This document shows positions 52,909 to 61,375 of a stretch of DNA of 64,000 nt, piece by piece (position 1 is the first letter of the stretch; each line of letters begins with the position of its first letter). The notes beneath the pieces were generated by a model that saw only the letters and a program-made list of their open reading frames with translations, did not search any database and was not told where the DNA came from. Source of the stretch: Porphyrobacter sp. LM 6. GTDB lineage: Bacteria; Pseudomonadota; Alphaproteobacteria; Sphingomonadales; Sphingomonadaceae. The stretch lies in the NCBI RefSeq assembly GCF_001720465.1, contig NZ_CP017113.1:1612001-1676000 (forward strand), given 5' to 3'. The translations under genes were made by a program, and so were the position numbers.

Positions 52909-54588
52909 TCAGCTGCGGCGCAGGCGGTGCGGCGCGCCGACTTCGCCGGTGACAGCCTCGGCGGGAGCAGGGTTTGCGGTCGCAGCAGTCTGCAAACGTG
53001 CCCGCACCCCGTCGGCATCTTCGGGCTGCCCGTAGAGATAGCCCTGCGCTTTCAGGCGGCCCATCGTCTTTAGAGCCTTGAGGATTTCCTCGTCCTCGAC
53101 CCCTTCGGCGGTGAGCGGCATTTCGAGCCCGCGGCACATCGAAACGATCGCCTCGACGATGTTCGATTGGCGGGTGGGGTTGCGCAATTCGCTGATGAAG
53201 CTGCGGTCGATCTTGATCCGGTCGAACGGCAGCTGGCGCAGCTGTTCGAGGCTCGAGTAGCCGGTGCCGAAATCATCGAGGCTGATCTGCACACCCTGGT
53301 TGCGCAAGCTGGTGATCATCGTGCGCACCAGCCCCATGTTTTCATGGAGGCAGCTTTCGGTGATCTCGATCTCCAGCCGCTTGGGCGGGAAGTTGGTTTC
53401 GACCAGCAGCTTGAGCAGGCGCTGGGCAAACCACGGGTCGCGCAGCTGCACGGGCGAGATGTTGACCGACAGGGTCAGGCTGTCGTCCCATTCGCGGGCA
53501 TCGCGGAAGGCCTGTTCCATCAGCGATTCGGACAGGGCGTTGATCACGCCGATGTCCTCGGCGATGGGCACGAAGATATCCGGCCCGATCAGCCCCAGAT
53601 GCGGAGAGCGCCAGCGTGCCAGCATCTCGAACCCGACCAGCGCACCGGTTTCGACGTCGATCTGCTGTTCGTAATAGGGCACGAATTCGCCCAGCGGGAT
53701 GCCGCGCCGGATCCCGGTTTCCAGTTCGTTGCGGAACCTCAGCTCGTGCTCCATGCTCGCCTCGAACCAGAAGTAGCGGTTCCGCCCTTCCTTCTTGGCC
53801 TGATAGAGCGCCATATCGGCCTGATGCATCAGTGTATCGGCATCGACTTCGCCGCCGATCCGACCGTTGGCGTCATGATCGGCAGCAAGGCCAATCGATG
53901 CCGTCATCTCGATCGTCGCGTTGGGTAGCTCGAACGGGGTCGACAATTGCTCGAACAGGCGGATCACCAGATCATCGATGCGCTCGCGCTGTGTCGGCGG
54001 ATAGGCCATGACGAAGGCGAATTCATCGCCCCCGAGGCGCGCCAGACGGGTGCCGCGCGGCAGCAGCGAGCAGATGCGTTCGCTCAGCATTACCAGCACT
54101 GCATCCCCGGTGCTGTGGCCGTGCATGTCGTTGATCTGCTTGAAGCGATCGACATCGATCATGCAGTAAAGCAGCGCCTCGCCGCGTTCGGTGGCGCGGG
54201 CGCGCAGGCTCTGGGTGGTGTCGATCATGCTGCGGCGGTTGAGGCAGCCGGTCAGCGGATCGGTAGCGGCCAGCGTGCGGGCGCGTTCCTCGGCGCGGCG
54301 GCGCTCGGCGATTTCGCGGGTCAGTTCGCGGTAGCGCCGCCAGCCGAATATGATCAGCGCGACATTGAGCAGCAGGGCATTGACCAGCAGCACATCGGGC
54401 TTGCTGCCATTGCCCAGCATCATCTCGACCGCTCTGGGCAGCACTGTACCGCCGGTGCCAACCAGCAGAATGATTGCGGCAGCCGCAATCCCCATCGCGA
54501 TGATGTCGTGCTCTGCAGCTTCCAGCGGGTTGTTTGGCTCGTGATCGGTCAAAATCGAGTGCCCCATGCGAACAGTGCCGACGGGCAT
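52909..54588 (-). CDS. Membrane GGDEF/EAL cyclic-di-GMP protein
   Basis: A 559-residue protein with two N-terminal membrane helices (about 37-60 and 65-90), an intact GGDEF (residues 186-190, RLGGDEFAF) preceded by DPLTGCLNRRSM, and an EAL domain whose first motif reads EML at Glu321 (GFEMLARW) rather than EAL. Later EAL-domain motifs are intact (ITESCLHEN, DDFGTGYSSL, EGVE). It probably both makes and breaks c-di-GMP, or is biased to one. I chose the ATG at 54588, which has a GGGGGG stretch upstream; the ATG at 54567 (MGHSILTD) is the alternative. Confidence 0.9.
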   Translation of the reverse strand: MPVGTVRMGHSILTDHEPNNPLEAAEHDIIAMGIAAAAIILLVGTGGTVLPRAVEMMLGNGSKPDVLLVNALLLNVALIIFGWRRYRELTREIAERRRAEERARTLAATDPLTGCLNRRSMIDTTQSLRARATERGEALLYCMIDVDRFKQINDMHGHSTGDAVLVMLSERICSLLPRGTRLARLGGDEFAFVMAYPPTQRERIDDLVIRLFEQLSTPFELPNATIEMTASIGLAADHDANGRIGGEVDADTLMHQADMALYQAKKEGRNRYFWFEASMEHELRFRNELETGIRRGIPLGEFVPYYEQQIDVETGALVGFEMLARWRSPHLGLIGPDIFVPIAEDIGVINALSESLMEQAFRDAREWDDSLTLSVNISPVQLRDPWFAQRLLKLLVETNFPPKRLEIEITESCLHENMGLVRTMITSLRNQGVQISLDDFGTGYSSLEQLRQLPFDRIKIDRSFISELRNPTRQSNIVEAIVSMCRGLEMPLTAEGVEDEEILKALKTMGRLKAQGYLYGQPEDADGVRARLQTAATANPAPAEAVTGEVGAPHRLRRS

Positions 54589-54739
54589 TGCCCCCCTGCA
54601 ACCTAAGGGCTTTCTTGCAGACCAACCTAAATTTCGGGTTAATTCGGTTAGCAACGGCCCTGTCCCGAATTGAGGGCTTGGCGGGCGCGCGCGTGAGCGG
54701 CTAACGCGGGCGCGCGATCAACAGGGAGCCCGCTGCGTC

Positions 54740-55147
54740 ATGGCCTATTGGCTGATGAAATCCGAACCGTTCAAATACAGCTGGGACGATCTCGTCGCCG
54801 AGGGCGAGGGCACGTGGGACGGAGTGCGCAACTACCTTGCGCGCAACAACCTGATGGCGATGCAGGTCGGGGACGAGGCCTTTTTCTACCACTCGCGCGA
54901 GGGGCTGGAGATCGTCGGCATTGCCGAGATTACCGTTACCGGGATCGGCGATCCTACGGATGAAACCGGCAAGTGGGCGGCGGTGAAGCTGAAGGCCAAG
55001 CGCAAGTTCGCGCACCCGGTTACGCTGGCTGCGATCAAGGCCGAGCCGCGGCTGGCAGAGATGCAGCTGATCCGCCTGTCGCGGCTTTCGGTGTGCGCGG
55101 TGACCCCCGCCGAGTGGCAAGTGATCTGCGAGATGGCGCAGGGCTGA
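54740..55147 (+). CDS. EVE domain-containing protein
   Basis: A 135-residue EVE/PUA-like protein. It begins AYWLMKSEPFKYSWDDL, with WDGVRNYLARNNLMAMQVGDEAFFYHS, the family core that forms a pocket for modified bases. Such proteins are linked to recognition of modified DNA or RNA. It is monocistronic, divergent from the c-di-GMP gene and followed by the second parS-like composite. Its substrate is not known. Confidence 0.93.
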   Translation: MAYWLMKSEPFKYSWDDLVAEGEGTWDGVRNYLARNNLMAMQVGDEAFFYHSREGLEIVGIAEITVTGIGDPTDETGKWAAVKLKAKRKFAHPVTLAAIKAEPRLAEMQLIRLSRLSVCAVTPAEWQVICEMAQG

Positions 55148-55156
55148 CCCCCCCGA

Positions 55157-55172
55157 TGTTCCACGTGGAACA
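55157..55172. promoter_or_regulatory. parS-type ParB-binding palindrome, copy 2
   Basis: TGTTCCACGTGGAACA, identical to the site at 16824-16839 and 10 bp after the EVE gene. It matches TGTTNCACGTGNAACA in full and is intergenic between convergent genes. Confidence 0.75.
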
Positions 55173-55182
55173 TCCACGCTTT

Positions 55183-55235
55183 GGGGGCCTAAGGGGGGTC
55201 TAGAGGGGGTCTAGCAGGGACCTAAGGGGGGTCTG
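55183..55235 (+). repeat. G-rich decamer array, copy 2
   Basis: Five imperfect units: GGGGGCCTAA, GGGGGGTCTAGA, GGGGGTCTAGCA, GGGACCTAA and GGGGGGTCTGG. It starts 10 bp after the parS-like site in the same orientation as copy 1 and ends 17 bp before the stop codon of the leftward TPP enzyme gene. Confidence 0.75.
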
Positions 55236-55252
55236 GAACGCGCCCCGAAGCC

Positions 55253-56944
55253 TCAGCCTACCGCTTTCGCCCGCGCCCGCAGCCCGCTGATCGTCGCCCC
55301 GCTCGCCGCGATCCGTTCGAGATCGGTCATGGCGTGGATCATCCTGAGGCCGGTGCGGCCCTTGGCCTCGTCCAGCGCGGCGATGAATTCTGCGGTGGTT
55401 TCGACCCGCGTGCTCCATGCGCCATAGGCCTTGCCGAGCTGCGCGAAATCGGGGTTCACCAGCGTGGTGGCCGAAACGCGGCCGGGATATTCGCGCTCCT
55501 GATGCATCCGGATCGTGCCGTAGGCGCCGTTATCGATTACCACCACGATCATGTTCGCACCATATTGTGCGGCGGTGGCGAGCTCCTGCCCGTTCATCAT
55601 GAAATCGCCGTCCCCCGCCACGGCGACCACGGTGCGATCCGGGAAGCGCAGCGCCGCAGCAACCGCCGCCGGCACACCGTAACCCATCGCCCCGCAGGTC
55701 GGCGCGAGCTGGCCCGGATAGGCCGCATAGCGCCAGTAGCGGTGCCACCAGCCGGCGAAGTTGCCCGCGCCGTTGCAGATCATCGTATCGGCAGGCAGGC
55801 TCGCGCGCATCGCCGCAACACAGGTGCCGAGATCGATGGTCGCATCCGAGGCTGCAGGGGTCGCCCATTCGAGCCATTCGCGGTGCGCCTCGCCCCCGGC
55901 ATCGAAGGCGATCACCCCGTCATCTTCCCACAGCGCGGCGCATTCGGCAAATTCGTCCACCCCGCAGCACAGCGCCAGATCGGTGCGATAGACGCGCCCC
56001 AGCTCTTCGGGATCGGGGTGAATGTGGACCAGCAGCTGCCCGGGATGTTCGAGGCTGGGGACGGTATAGCCGTCGGTCGTCGCTTCCCCCAGCCGCGCGC
56101 CCACTGCGATGACGAGATCGGCGTTCTTGATCCGCTCGACCAGCTTGGGGTTGGGGCCATAGCCGAGGTTTCCGGCATAGACCGGGCTATCGGGCGCAAT
56201 CGCGTCCTGTCGGCGGAAGGCGGTGGCGACCGGCAGGCCGATCCGTTCCGCAAATTGCTGGAAATAGGTGCGCGCCTTGGCGTTCCAGCCCGCGCCGCCG
56301 ATAATCGCAACCGGGCTGGCGGCGTCGGCAATCAGATCGAACAGCGCCTGCATCGCATCGGGGCAGGCAGCCTGCGCCGGACGGGCGACGAAGGGGCGGG
56401 GGGCGAGCGCGGCGGGCACCTGCTCGACCAGCATGTCTTCGGGCAGCGCAATCACCACCGGGCCGGGCCGCCCATTGATCGCCACGGCATAGGCGCGGGC
56501 GATATATTCGGGGATGCGCGCCGGATCATCGATCCGCGCCGCCCACTTGCAGATGGGGCCGAAGAACGCGGCGAAATCGACTTCCTGAAAGCCCTCGCGC
56601 CCCTGCATGTCGCGCGCCACATCGCCGACGAACAGGATCATCGGCTGCGAATCCTGATGTGCGACATGGACGCCGATACTGGCGTTGGTCGCGCCGGGGC
56701 CGCGGGTGACAAAGGCCACGCCCGGACGGCCGGTTCCTGCCGCCTGCATCGCGCCATCGGCACAGGCCATGAACGCAGCGCCGCCTTCCTGACGGCACAC
56801 CACTACGTCGATCTCCGGCCGGTCGGGCAGGGCATCGAGCACGGCGAGGAAGCTTTCGCCTGGGACGGTGAAGATCCGCTCGCAGCCTTGTTCGGCAAGG
56901 CAATCGACCAGCAGCGCGGCAGCGCTACGCGTTGAATCAGGCAC
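55253..56944 (-). CDS. Thiamine pyrophosphate enzyme, acetolactate synthase-like
   Basis: A 563-residue TPP enzyme. N-terminal PYR domain with the catalytic Glu in RIFTVPGESFLAVLDAL, central FAD/dehydrogenase-like domain (IIGGAGWNAKA), and the C-terminal TPP motif GDGDFMMNGQELATA followed by IDNG. It could be a large acetolactate synthase subunit, a benzoylformate or indolepyruvate decarboxylase, or a related carboligase. No small subunit (ilvH) or ilvC lies near, which argues against ilvB proper. GTG start at 56944 with GGGAGA upstream. Confidence 0.87.
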   Translation of the reverse strand: MPDSTRSAAALLVDCLAEQGCERIFTVPGESFLAVLDALPDRPEIDVVVCRQEGGAAFMACADGAMQAAGTGRPGVAFVTRGPGATNASIGVHVAHQDSQPMILFVGDVARDMQGREGFQEVDFAAFFGPICKWAARIDDPARIPEYIARAYAVAINGRPGPVVIALPEDMLVEQVPAALAPRPFVARPAQAACPDAMQALFDLIADAASPVAIIGGAGWNAKARTYFQQFAERIGLPVATAFRRQDAIAPDSPVYAGNLGYGPNPKLVERIKNADLVIAVGARLGEATTDGYTVPSLEHPGQLLVHIHPDPEELGRVYRTDLALCCGVDEFAECAALWEDDGVIAFDAGGEAHREWLEWATPAASDATIDLGTCVAAMRASLPADTMICNGAGNFAGWWHRYWRYAAYPGQLAPTCGAMGYGVPAAVAAALRFPDRTVVAVAGDGDFMMNGQELATAAQYGANMIVVVIDNGAYGTIRMHQEREYPGRVSATTLVNPDFAQLGKAYGAWSTRVETTAEFIAALDEAKGRTGLRMIHAMTDLERIAASGATISGLRARAKAVG

Positions 56945-57074
56945 GTCTCATTCTCCCGTCGTCTGACAGCGGCCTCTACAGCCGTGCGCGAGACGGCGCA
57001 AACCCGTGCTGATGGTTAAGCACCACCGGGTTTGTCCCATGCTGCGACACGTCCGGCGGCGGCTGTTCCAAACA

Positions 57075-57103
57075 GTTAAGAAAGTCTTAAAACGGCTCTT
57101 AAC
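57075..57103. promoter_or_regulatory. CtrA-type box upstream of the 63-residue protein
   Basis: TTAAGAAAGTCTTAA (57076-57090) is TTAA-N7-TTAA, the CtrA full-site consensus. A further TTAA follows at 57099-57102 with 8 bp spacing, and GTTAAGA ... TCTTAAC (57075-57103) is an inverted repeat. It lies 34 bp before the start codon at 57124. Confidence 0.65.
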
Positions 57104-57123
57104 AAGATAAGGAGAGTCGTCCG

Positions 57124-57315
57124 ATGCGTCGCAATCTGGTTCTCACTGACGAGAGCGCCCGCCACTGGTTCCGGGCGATGCTGCCGCCGCATGTGAAGCG
57201 CGATCTTCTGTCGATCCCTGCCGAAGACCTTTGGCGCCTGACGCTGTCGGACGTGCGCGGCTTTGCCAGCGTCTATGTCGCCGCCACCGCCGCGATTCTC
57301 GTCTTTATCGTCTAG
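57124..57315 (+). CDS. Small predicted membrane-anchored protein, unknown
   Basis: A 63-residue protein. A basic, Trp-containing N-terminal half (ESARHWFRAMLPPHVKRDLLSI) and a C-terminal hydrophobic helix (GFASVYVAATAAILVFIV) that ends at the last residue, suggesting a tail anchor. The ATG at 57124 has AAGGAGAG as ribosome binding site. Behind a CtrA-type box, it may be cell-cycle controlled. Its stop overlaps the stop of the leftward MFS gene (CTAG). No family recognised. Confidence 0.75.
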   Translation: MRRNLVLTDESARHWFRAMLPPHVKRDLLSIPAEDLWRLTLSDVRGFASVYVAATAAILVFIV

Positions 57316-58628
57316 GCGTTTTCCGGGTCGCGCAGCGCCTCGGTGGCGTGGAGCTTGCGCGAAAGCCGCGCCGAGAGCGCGCACAGGATCAGGCTGACAA
57401 GCACCTGTTCCTCGAGCGGAATGCCGAGATAGCCCAGCGCACCTGCCGCTCCTGCGCCCACCACCATGTAGATCGACGAGACGAAGTTGTTCGCCGCGAC
57501 CGAGCGCGAGGCTTCGCTCTTGTCGACGCGGGTGGTGAGGAAGGCGTAGAGCGGCACCACAAACATGCCGCCGGCAACCGCGATCAGCAGCAGGTTGGCG
57601 GTGATCGCCAGCGCGAGCGGCTGGGCGAGGAATTCCCAGACCGTGAACAGCTCGCCCGCAGGGGTGAGATCCCACATCTTGCACAGCGCATAGAAGCTGA
57701 TCAGCAGGACGGCCATCACGATCACCGAACGCGCCGAATAGCGCGCCGAGATATCGCCCTTGAGCAGCGCGTTGATCGATACCGATCCGATTGCGATGCC
57801 GGCCGAAAAGGCCACCAGCAGCACGGCGGCGACCTGCTTGTCGGCCAGCAGCACGTTCTTGGCGAGCGGGATGAACTGCACCGAAAGGATCGCCGCAATC
57901 GTCCAGAAATAGCTGATCGCCAGCACCGAATAGCGCAGCTCGGGATTGCTCATGGTGAAGGTGATGAGCGATTTCGACGCGCGGATCGGGTTCCAGTCGA
58001 CCTTGTTCTCTTCGCTTTGGGCGGGAGCAGGCGGCACCCAGCGGCACACCATGTAGCCCACCACTGCCACCAGAATGACCCCGACGATGCTCCACATGAT
58101 CGGCATCACCCCGCCCAGGATCATGCCCGCGAGGATCGCCACGTAAGTTCCCGCCTCGACCAGTCCGGTGCCCGCCAGCACTTCGTCTTTCTCGAGATGC
58201 TGGGGCAGGATCGCGTATTTGATCGGGCCGAAGAAGGTCGAATGCACGCCCATCGCGAACAGCGCGACGAACATAAGCGGCATGGCGATTGTCTCGATCG
58301 CCATGCCCCGCGCGGCAAGCACCAGCCCGGCCGCGCCGACGCACATGATGATGATCTCGGCAAACTTGATCCAGCGGATGATCTTGGTCTTGTCGCGCAT
58401 GTCGGCAAGCTGGCCCGAGGTCGCGGAAAAGAGCACGAAGGGCAGCACGAACAGCGCCGTCGCAAGGCCGCTGATCATGGTCTCGGTCTCGGGCGAATCG
58501 TAGACCTGATAGACCACGAACAGGACCATCGCGTTCTTGTAGAGATTGTCGTTAAACGCATTGAGCAACTGGGTCAGGAACAGCGGCAGAAAACGCCGCT
58601 GGCGCATGAGGTTGGTCGATGTGGTCAT
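57312..58628 (-). CDS. MFS transporter, LplT/lysophospholipid-transporter-like
   Basis: A 438-residue MFS carrier with 12 predicted helices. The start FLPLFLTQLLNAFNDNLYKNAMVLF is the hallmark of the LplT/Aas-type MFS proteins that flip lysophospholipids; GLATALFVLPFVLFSATSGQLADMRDK follows. It may return lysophosphatidylethanolamine across the inner membrane; no acyltransferase (aas) domain is fused. The ATG is at 58628; upstream in-frame sequence is weak. It faces pgsA divergently, which fits a phospholipid context. Confidence 0.87.
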   Translation of the reverse strand: MTTSTNLMRQRRFLPLFLTQLLNAFNDNLYKNAMVLFVVYQVYDSPETETMISGLATALFVLPFVLFSATSGQLADMRDKTKIIRWIKFAEIIIMCVGAAGLVLAARGMAIETIAMPLMFVALFAMGVHSTFFGPIKYAILPQHLEKDEVLAGTGLVEAGTYVAILAGMILGGVMPIMWSIVGVILVAVVGYMVCRWVPPAPAQSEENKVDWNPIRASKSLITFTMSNPELRYSVLAISYFWTIAAILSVQFIPLAKNVLLADKQVAAVLLVAFSAGIAIGSVSINALLKGDISARYSARSVIVMAVLLISFYALCKMWDLTPAGELFTVWEFLAQPLALAITANLLLIAVAGGMFVVPLYAFLTTRVDKSEASRSVAANNFVSSIYMVVGAGAAGALGYLGIPLEEQVLVSLILCALSARLSRKLHATEALRDPENA

Positions 58629-58778
58629 GCGGTGATGTGCCAGTGCTTCCCGTTGTCGGTGTGACGGACATAGCGAAGGGCGGCTCATGCACAAGTGCGT
58701 GCAATCGATAGCATTGCGTCGGGGATGATTGGCGCGAGGGGTTTTGCGCCGCGTCCGGGCGCGCTAGACGGGTTCACC

Positions 58779-59387
58779 ATGTCGAGCCTGCCGAACATCC
58801 TCACGCTGTCGCGCATCTTCGCGGTGCCGCTGCTGGCCTTCTTCCTGTGGTGGCCCGAATGGCGGCTGGGATACCTGATCGGTTTCGTGCTCTACTGCGT
58901 GATCGCCATCACCGATTTCTTCGACGGCTATCTCGCCCGCTCGCACGGGACGGTGTCGAAGCTCGGCGTGTTCCTCGATCCGATTGCCGACAAGATCATG
59001 GTTGCCGCGGTCATTCTGGTGCTGACCGCGCAGGGCTATCTGCGCGGGCCTTATGTGGGCGATATCCACGTGATTGCCGGATTGGTGATCCTGGTGCGCG
59101 AGATCGCGGTGTCGGGCCTGCGCGAGTTTCTGGGCGGGATCCAGGTCTCGGTTCCGGTTTCCAAGCTCGCGAAGTGGAAGACGACTTTCCAGCTTGTATC
59201 GCTCGGCGCGCTGATCCTCGGCGGCGCGGTGCATGGTGCGCCGTGCCAGGCGGTGGGCGAGGCTTGCGGCACGCTCGCCCAGAGCTGGGTGCATCTGGTC
59301 GGCCTCGTATCGCTGTGGGCAGCGGCGGTGCTGACATGCGTGACCGGCTGGGATTACCTGCGCGTCGGCCTGAAGCACATGGACTGA
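58779..59387 (+). CDS. pgsA: CDP-diacylglycerol--glycerol-3-phosphate 3-phosphatidyltransferase
   Basis: A 202-residue CDP-alcohol phosphotransferase with about six helices. It begins SSLPNILTLSRIFAVPLLAFF and the catalytic motif reads DFFDGYLARSHGTVSKLGVF then LDPIADK. It makes phosphatidylglycerol phosphate. The ATG at 58779 is preceded by a weak site (GACGGGTTCACC). The 289 bp up to the next gene hold no recognisable feature. Confidence 0.95.
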   Translation: MSSLPNILTLSRIFAVPLLAFFLWWPEWRLGYLIGFVLYCVIAITDFFDGYLARSHGTVSKLGVFLDPIADKIMVAAVILVLTAQGYLRGPYVGDIHVIAGLVILVREIAVSGLREFLGGIQVSVPVSKLAKWKTTFQLVSLGALILGGAVHGAPCQAVGEACGTLAQSWVHLVGLVSLWAAAVLTCVTGWDYLRVGLKHMD

Positions 59388-59676
59388 ACGCCGAGTCGAA
59401 GGCCTCCCCGCGCCATTGCGGCGCTTTTCCTGCCGCCCGCGAAGCTGCGCCACATCAAGCGCTTGATCGGACGCACGAGGCGCCTGCACGGCGCTGCCCT
59501 AAAATTGCCACGATTTGGGCGGCATATTCCCGCCACAGCAAGTTCCGCAGGCTTGCTGGAACGATCGACCTTAATCTCCTCGCGCATAACGGTCGCACGA
59601 AGCCGATAATGGTCGCCTGAAAACTGCGAAGGTCTTTTTGGCCGATCATCCCGTCGAAACTCGAAAGGATGATGGC

Positions 59677-60177
59677 ATGACTACCAAAGGAAAAATCGCT
59701 ACCCTGTTGTTGGGCGCCACTGTGTTTGTGGCAGCGCCTCTGGCTCCCGCTTCGGCGGATGATGGCGACGATATCGTCGTCAGCTCCACGTCCGCGATGG
59801 ACAAGTGGCAACAGGCCACCACGGCCCGTCTCGACCGGGCGATGCGCCGGGGCGACCCCCTGCGCACCGATACCGGCAATTCGATCGTCCAGATCACCTT
59901 CACCCGCGGCCCCGACGGCAAGCCCGCCAATCCGCAGTTCTACAACGGTGAGGGAAGCTGGATCGAACGCCGGATCGCCAAGCAGGCGGTGATGAGCCTC
60001 GACAATCTCGATGAGGTGCCGGTCAAGCGGGCGGGTGAGGTGCGCTTTATCGCGAACCTGATCTTCGCCGAGGACTATCGCAGCCTCAACAAGCTGCGTG
60101 GTCGCTTGCTGACGATGGAAAGCGCGCGGGTGGCCGCAAAGGACGAGCGCAGCACTTACATCGCTCTGGGTTACTGA
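59677..60177 (+). CDS. Secreted protein with a TonB C-terminal-like domain
   Basis: A 166-residue protein. Signal peptide (IATLLLGATVFVAAPLAPASA) then a stretch with NSIVQITFTRGPDGKPANPQF and the helix RRIAKQAVMSLDNLDEVPV, then VRFIANLIFAED, which matches by eye the beta-alpha-beta of a stand-alone TonB C-terminal domain. No TonB-type membrane anchor with Pro/Lys spacer, so it is not a classical TonB. The ATG at 59677 has GAAAGGATGATGGC upstream. Function unknown. Confidence 0.75.
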   Translation: MTTKGKIATLLLGATVFVAAPLAPASADDGDDIVVSSTSAMDKWQQATTARLDRAMRRGDPLRTDTGNSIVQITFTRGPDGKPANPQFYNGEGSWIERRIAKQAVMSLDNLDEVPVKRAGEVRFIANLIFAEDYRSLNKLRGRLLTMESARVAAKDERSTYIALGY

Positions 60178-60192
60178 CCCACCGCTGCCCGG

Positions 60193-60216
60193 TTTCGTCT
60201 GCCCCGACAGACGAAA
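60193..60216. terminator. Hairpin between convergent genes
   Basis: A perfect 9 bp inverted repeat TTTCGTCTG / CAGACGAAA with a 6 nt loop, 15 bp after the secreted-protein gene. T-rich and A-rich ends could act in both directions, but there is no long T tract. Confidence 0.45.
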
Positions 60217-60318
60217 GGCTCCAGTGCCGTGTTGCCGTTGCTGCGGAGATGCGGCGATGCGACGCTGGAGCACTGGGCGGGCGGGCGCGGCATCTACCGC
60301 AAGGCCGGATGATCGCGC

Positions 60319-61335
60319 TTACCGTCCGCTCGCCTCGGCGCGGGCCTTGATGATGGCAAGCACGTTATCGTGCACATCGCCGAGCATCTGTTCCCCCCAT
60401 AGCCCCGCATACCAACCCAGGCGGCTGCGCATGCGGTAGGTGGTGGCAAGGCTCACCCGCACACCGCCGCCCGCCAGCGGCGTCAGCGTGTAGCCACCAT
60501 GCGAAATCTTCAGCATCGGGCCATCGGGCGAAATGTGGTGGTCGGTGTAGTCCTGCACCGAGGTATCGGGGAAGGCGAAGTGCCAGCCGATCGCCTTGCC
60601 GGGAACCAGCGTGGTGACGCGCTCTTCGAAGCGGATATCCTCGCCCCAGCGGCCCACCCGCACCAGCGCGCCATCGCGCCGCTCCAGCCGGGCTTCGGCA
60701 GGGCGCGGGATGCCGGCGACATTGTGGGTGAAGGTGGCAAGGCCCTCATCCGCGCGCACGGCTGGAATCGACAGCAGCAAAGGCCAGACATCTTGCGGTG
60801 CGGCGGCGATCTCGACTGATCGCACCACGGTGCGGGTCTGCCATTCGGGCGGGCTGGCTTCCTCGGCATAAAGCAGCGCGAAGGGCAGGGCGAGCAGGCC
60901 GATGACCTGCACCCGCGTCGTGCTGTCCTCGTCGCCGCGGCGTTGCTGGTGGCGGCGGATCATCCATGTGGCCAGCCCCCCGCCGAGCCCTGCCGCGAGC
61001 CAGAACGGCAGCACCATGATGATGCAGACCAGCCCTTCGGCGCCCGCAAAATGCATCAGCGGGAACAGCACGGCGAAGATCAGCAGCGGGGCAAAGATGC
61101 AGCCGTAATGCGAATAGACCTGCATCCCCGCGCCCGTGATCAGCGCCCCGATCGCGAAGGGGAAAATCACCATGAAGGCGATGCCCGAATAGGATGTCTC
61201 GAGCGCGCCGGTATTGAGCAGCACGAGGCCGCCCAGCAGCAGGGCGAGCATGGCGAGCAGGAAGCCGCCGCCGGCGCGCTCGGACGGACGGCCGTCAAAG
61301 CGATAGGGAAGGGGCTCCTGATCGGGCTCGGTCAC
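60319..61335 (-). CDS. Membrane protein with C-terminal SRPBCC (START-like) domain
   Basis: A 338-residue protein. The N-terminal half has about four hydrophobic helices (from LLAMLALLLGGLVLLNTGAL to MVLPFWLAAGLGGGLATW) and the C-terminal half from about 175 (RTVVRSVEIAAAPQDVWPLLLSI) is a polyketide cyclase/SRPBCC-type ligand-binding domain, including KAIGWHFAFPD and ISHGGYTLTPL. The GTG start at 61335 is the open-frame limit. The fusion of a polytopic part with a soluble START-like domain suggests binding of a lipid or hydrophobic ligand, but no ligand is known. Confidence 0.78.
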   Translation of the reverse strand: MTEPDQEPLPYRFDGRPSERAGGGFLLAMLALLLGGLVLLNTGALETSYSGIAFMVIFPFAIGALITGAGMQVYSHYGCIFAPLLIFAVLFPLMHFAGAEGLVCIIMVLPFWLAAGLGGGLATWMIRRHQQRRGDEDSTTRVQVIGLLALPFALLYAEEASPPEWQTRTVVRSVEIAAAPQDVWPLLLSIPAVRADEGLATFTHNVAGIPRPAEARLERRDGALVRVGRWGEDIRFEERVTTLVPGKAIGWHFAFPDTSVQDYTDHHISPDGPMLKISHGGYTLTPLAGGGVRVSLATTYRMRSRLGWYAGLWGEQMLGDVHDNVLAIIKARAEASGR

Positions 61336-61375
61336 GTCCGGGACTTATCCCGCTTCGCCTGTCCGAACAACAGCT

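Noticed and set aside
55334..56935. 533-codon open frame on the plus strand across the TPP enzyme
   Set aside because: Shadow; the minus-strand frame carries all TPP motifs.
59388..59676. Small gene between pgsA and the secreted protein
   Set aside because: Open frames here are short, lack start signals and overlap nothing conserved.
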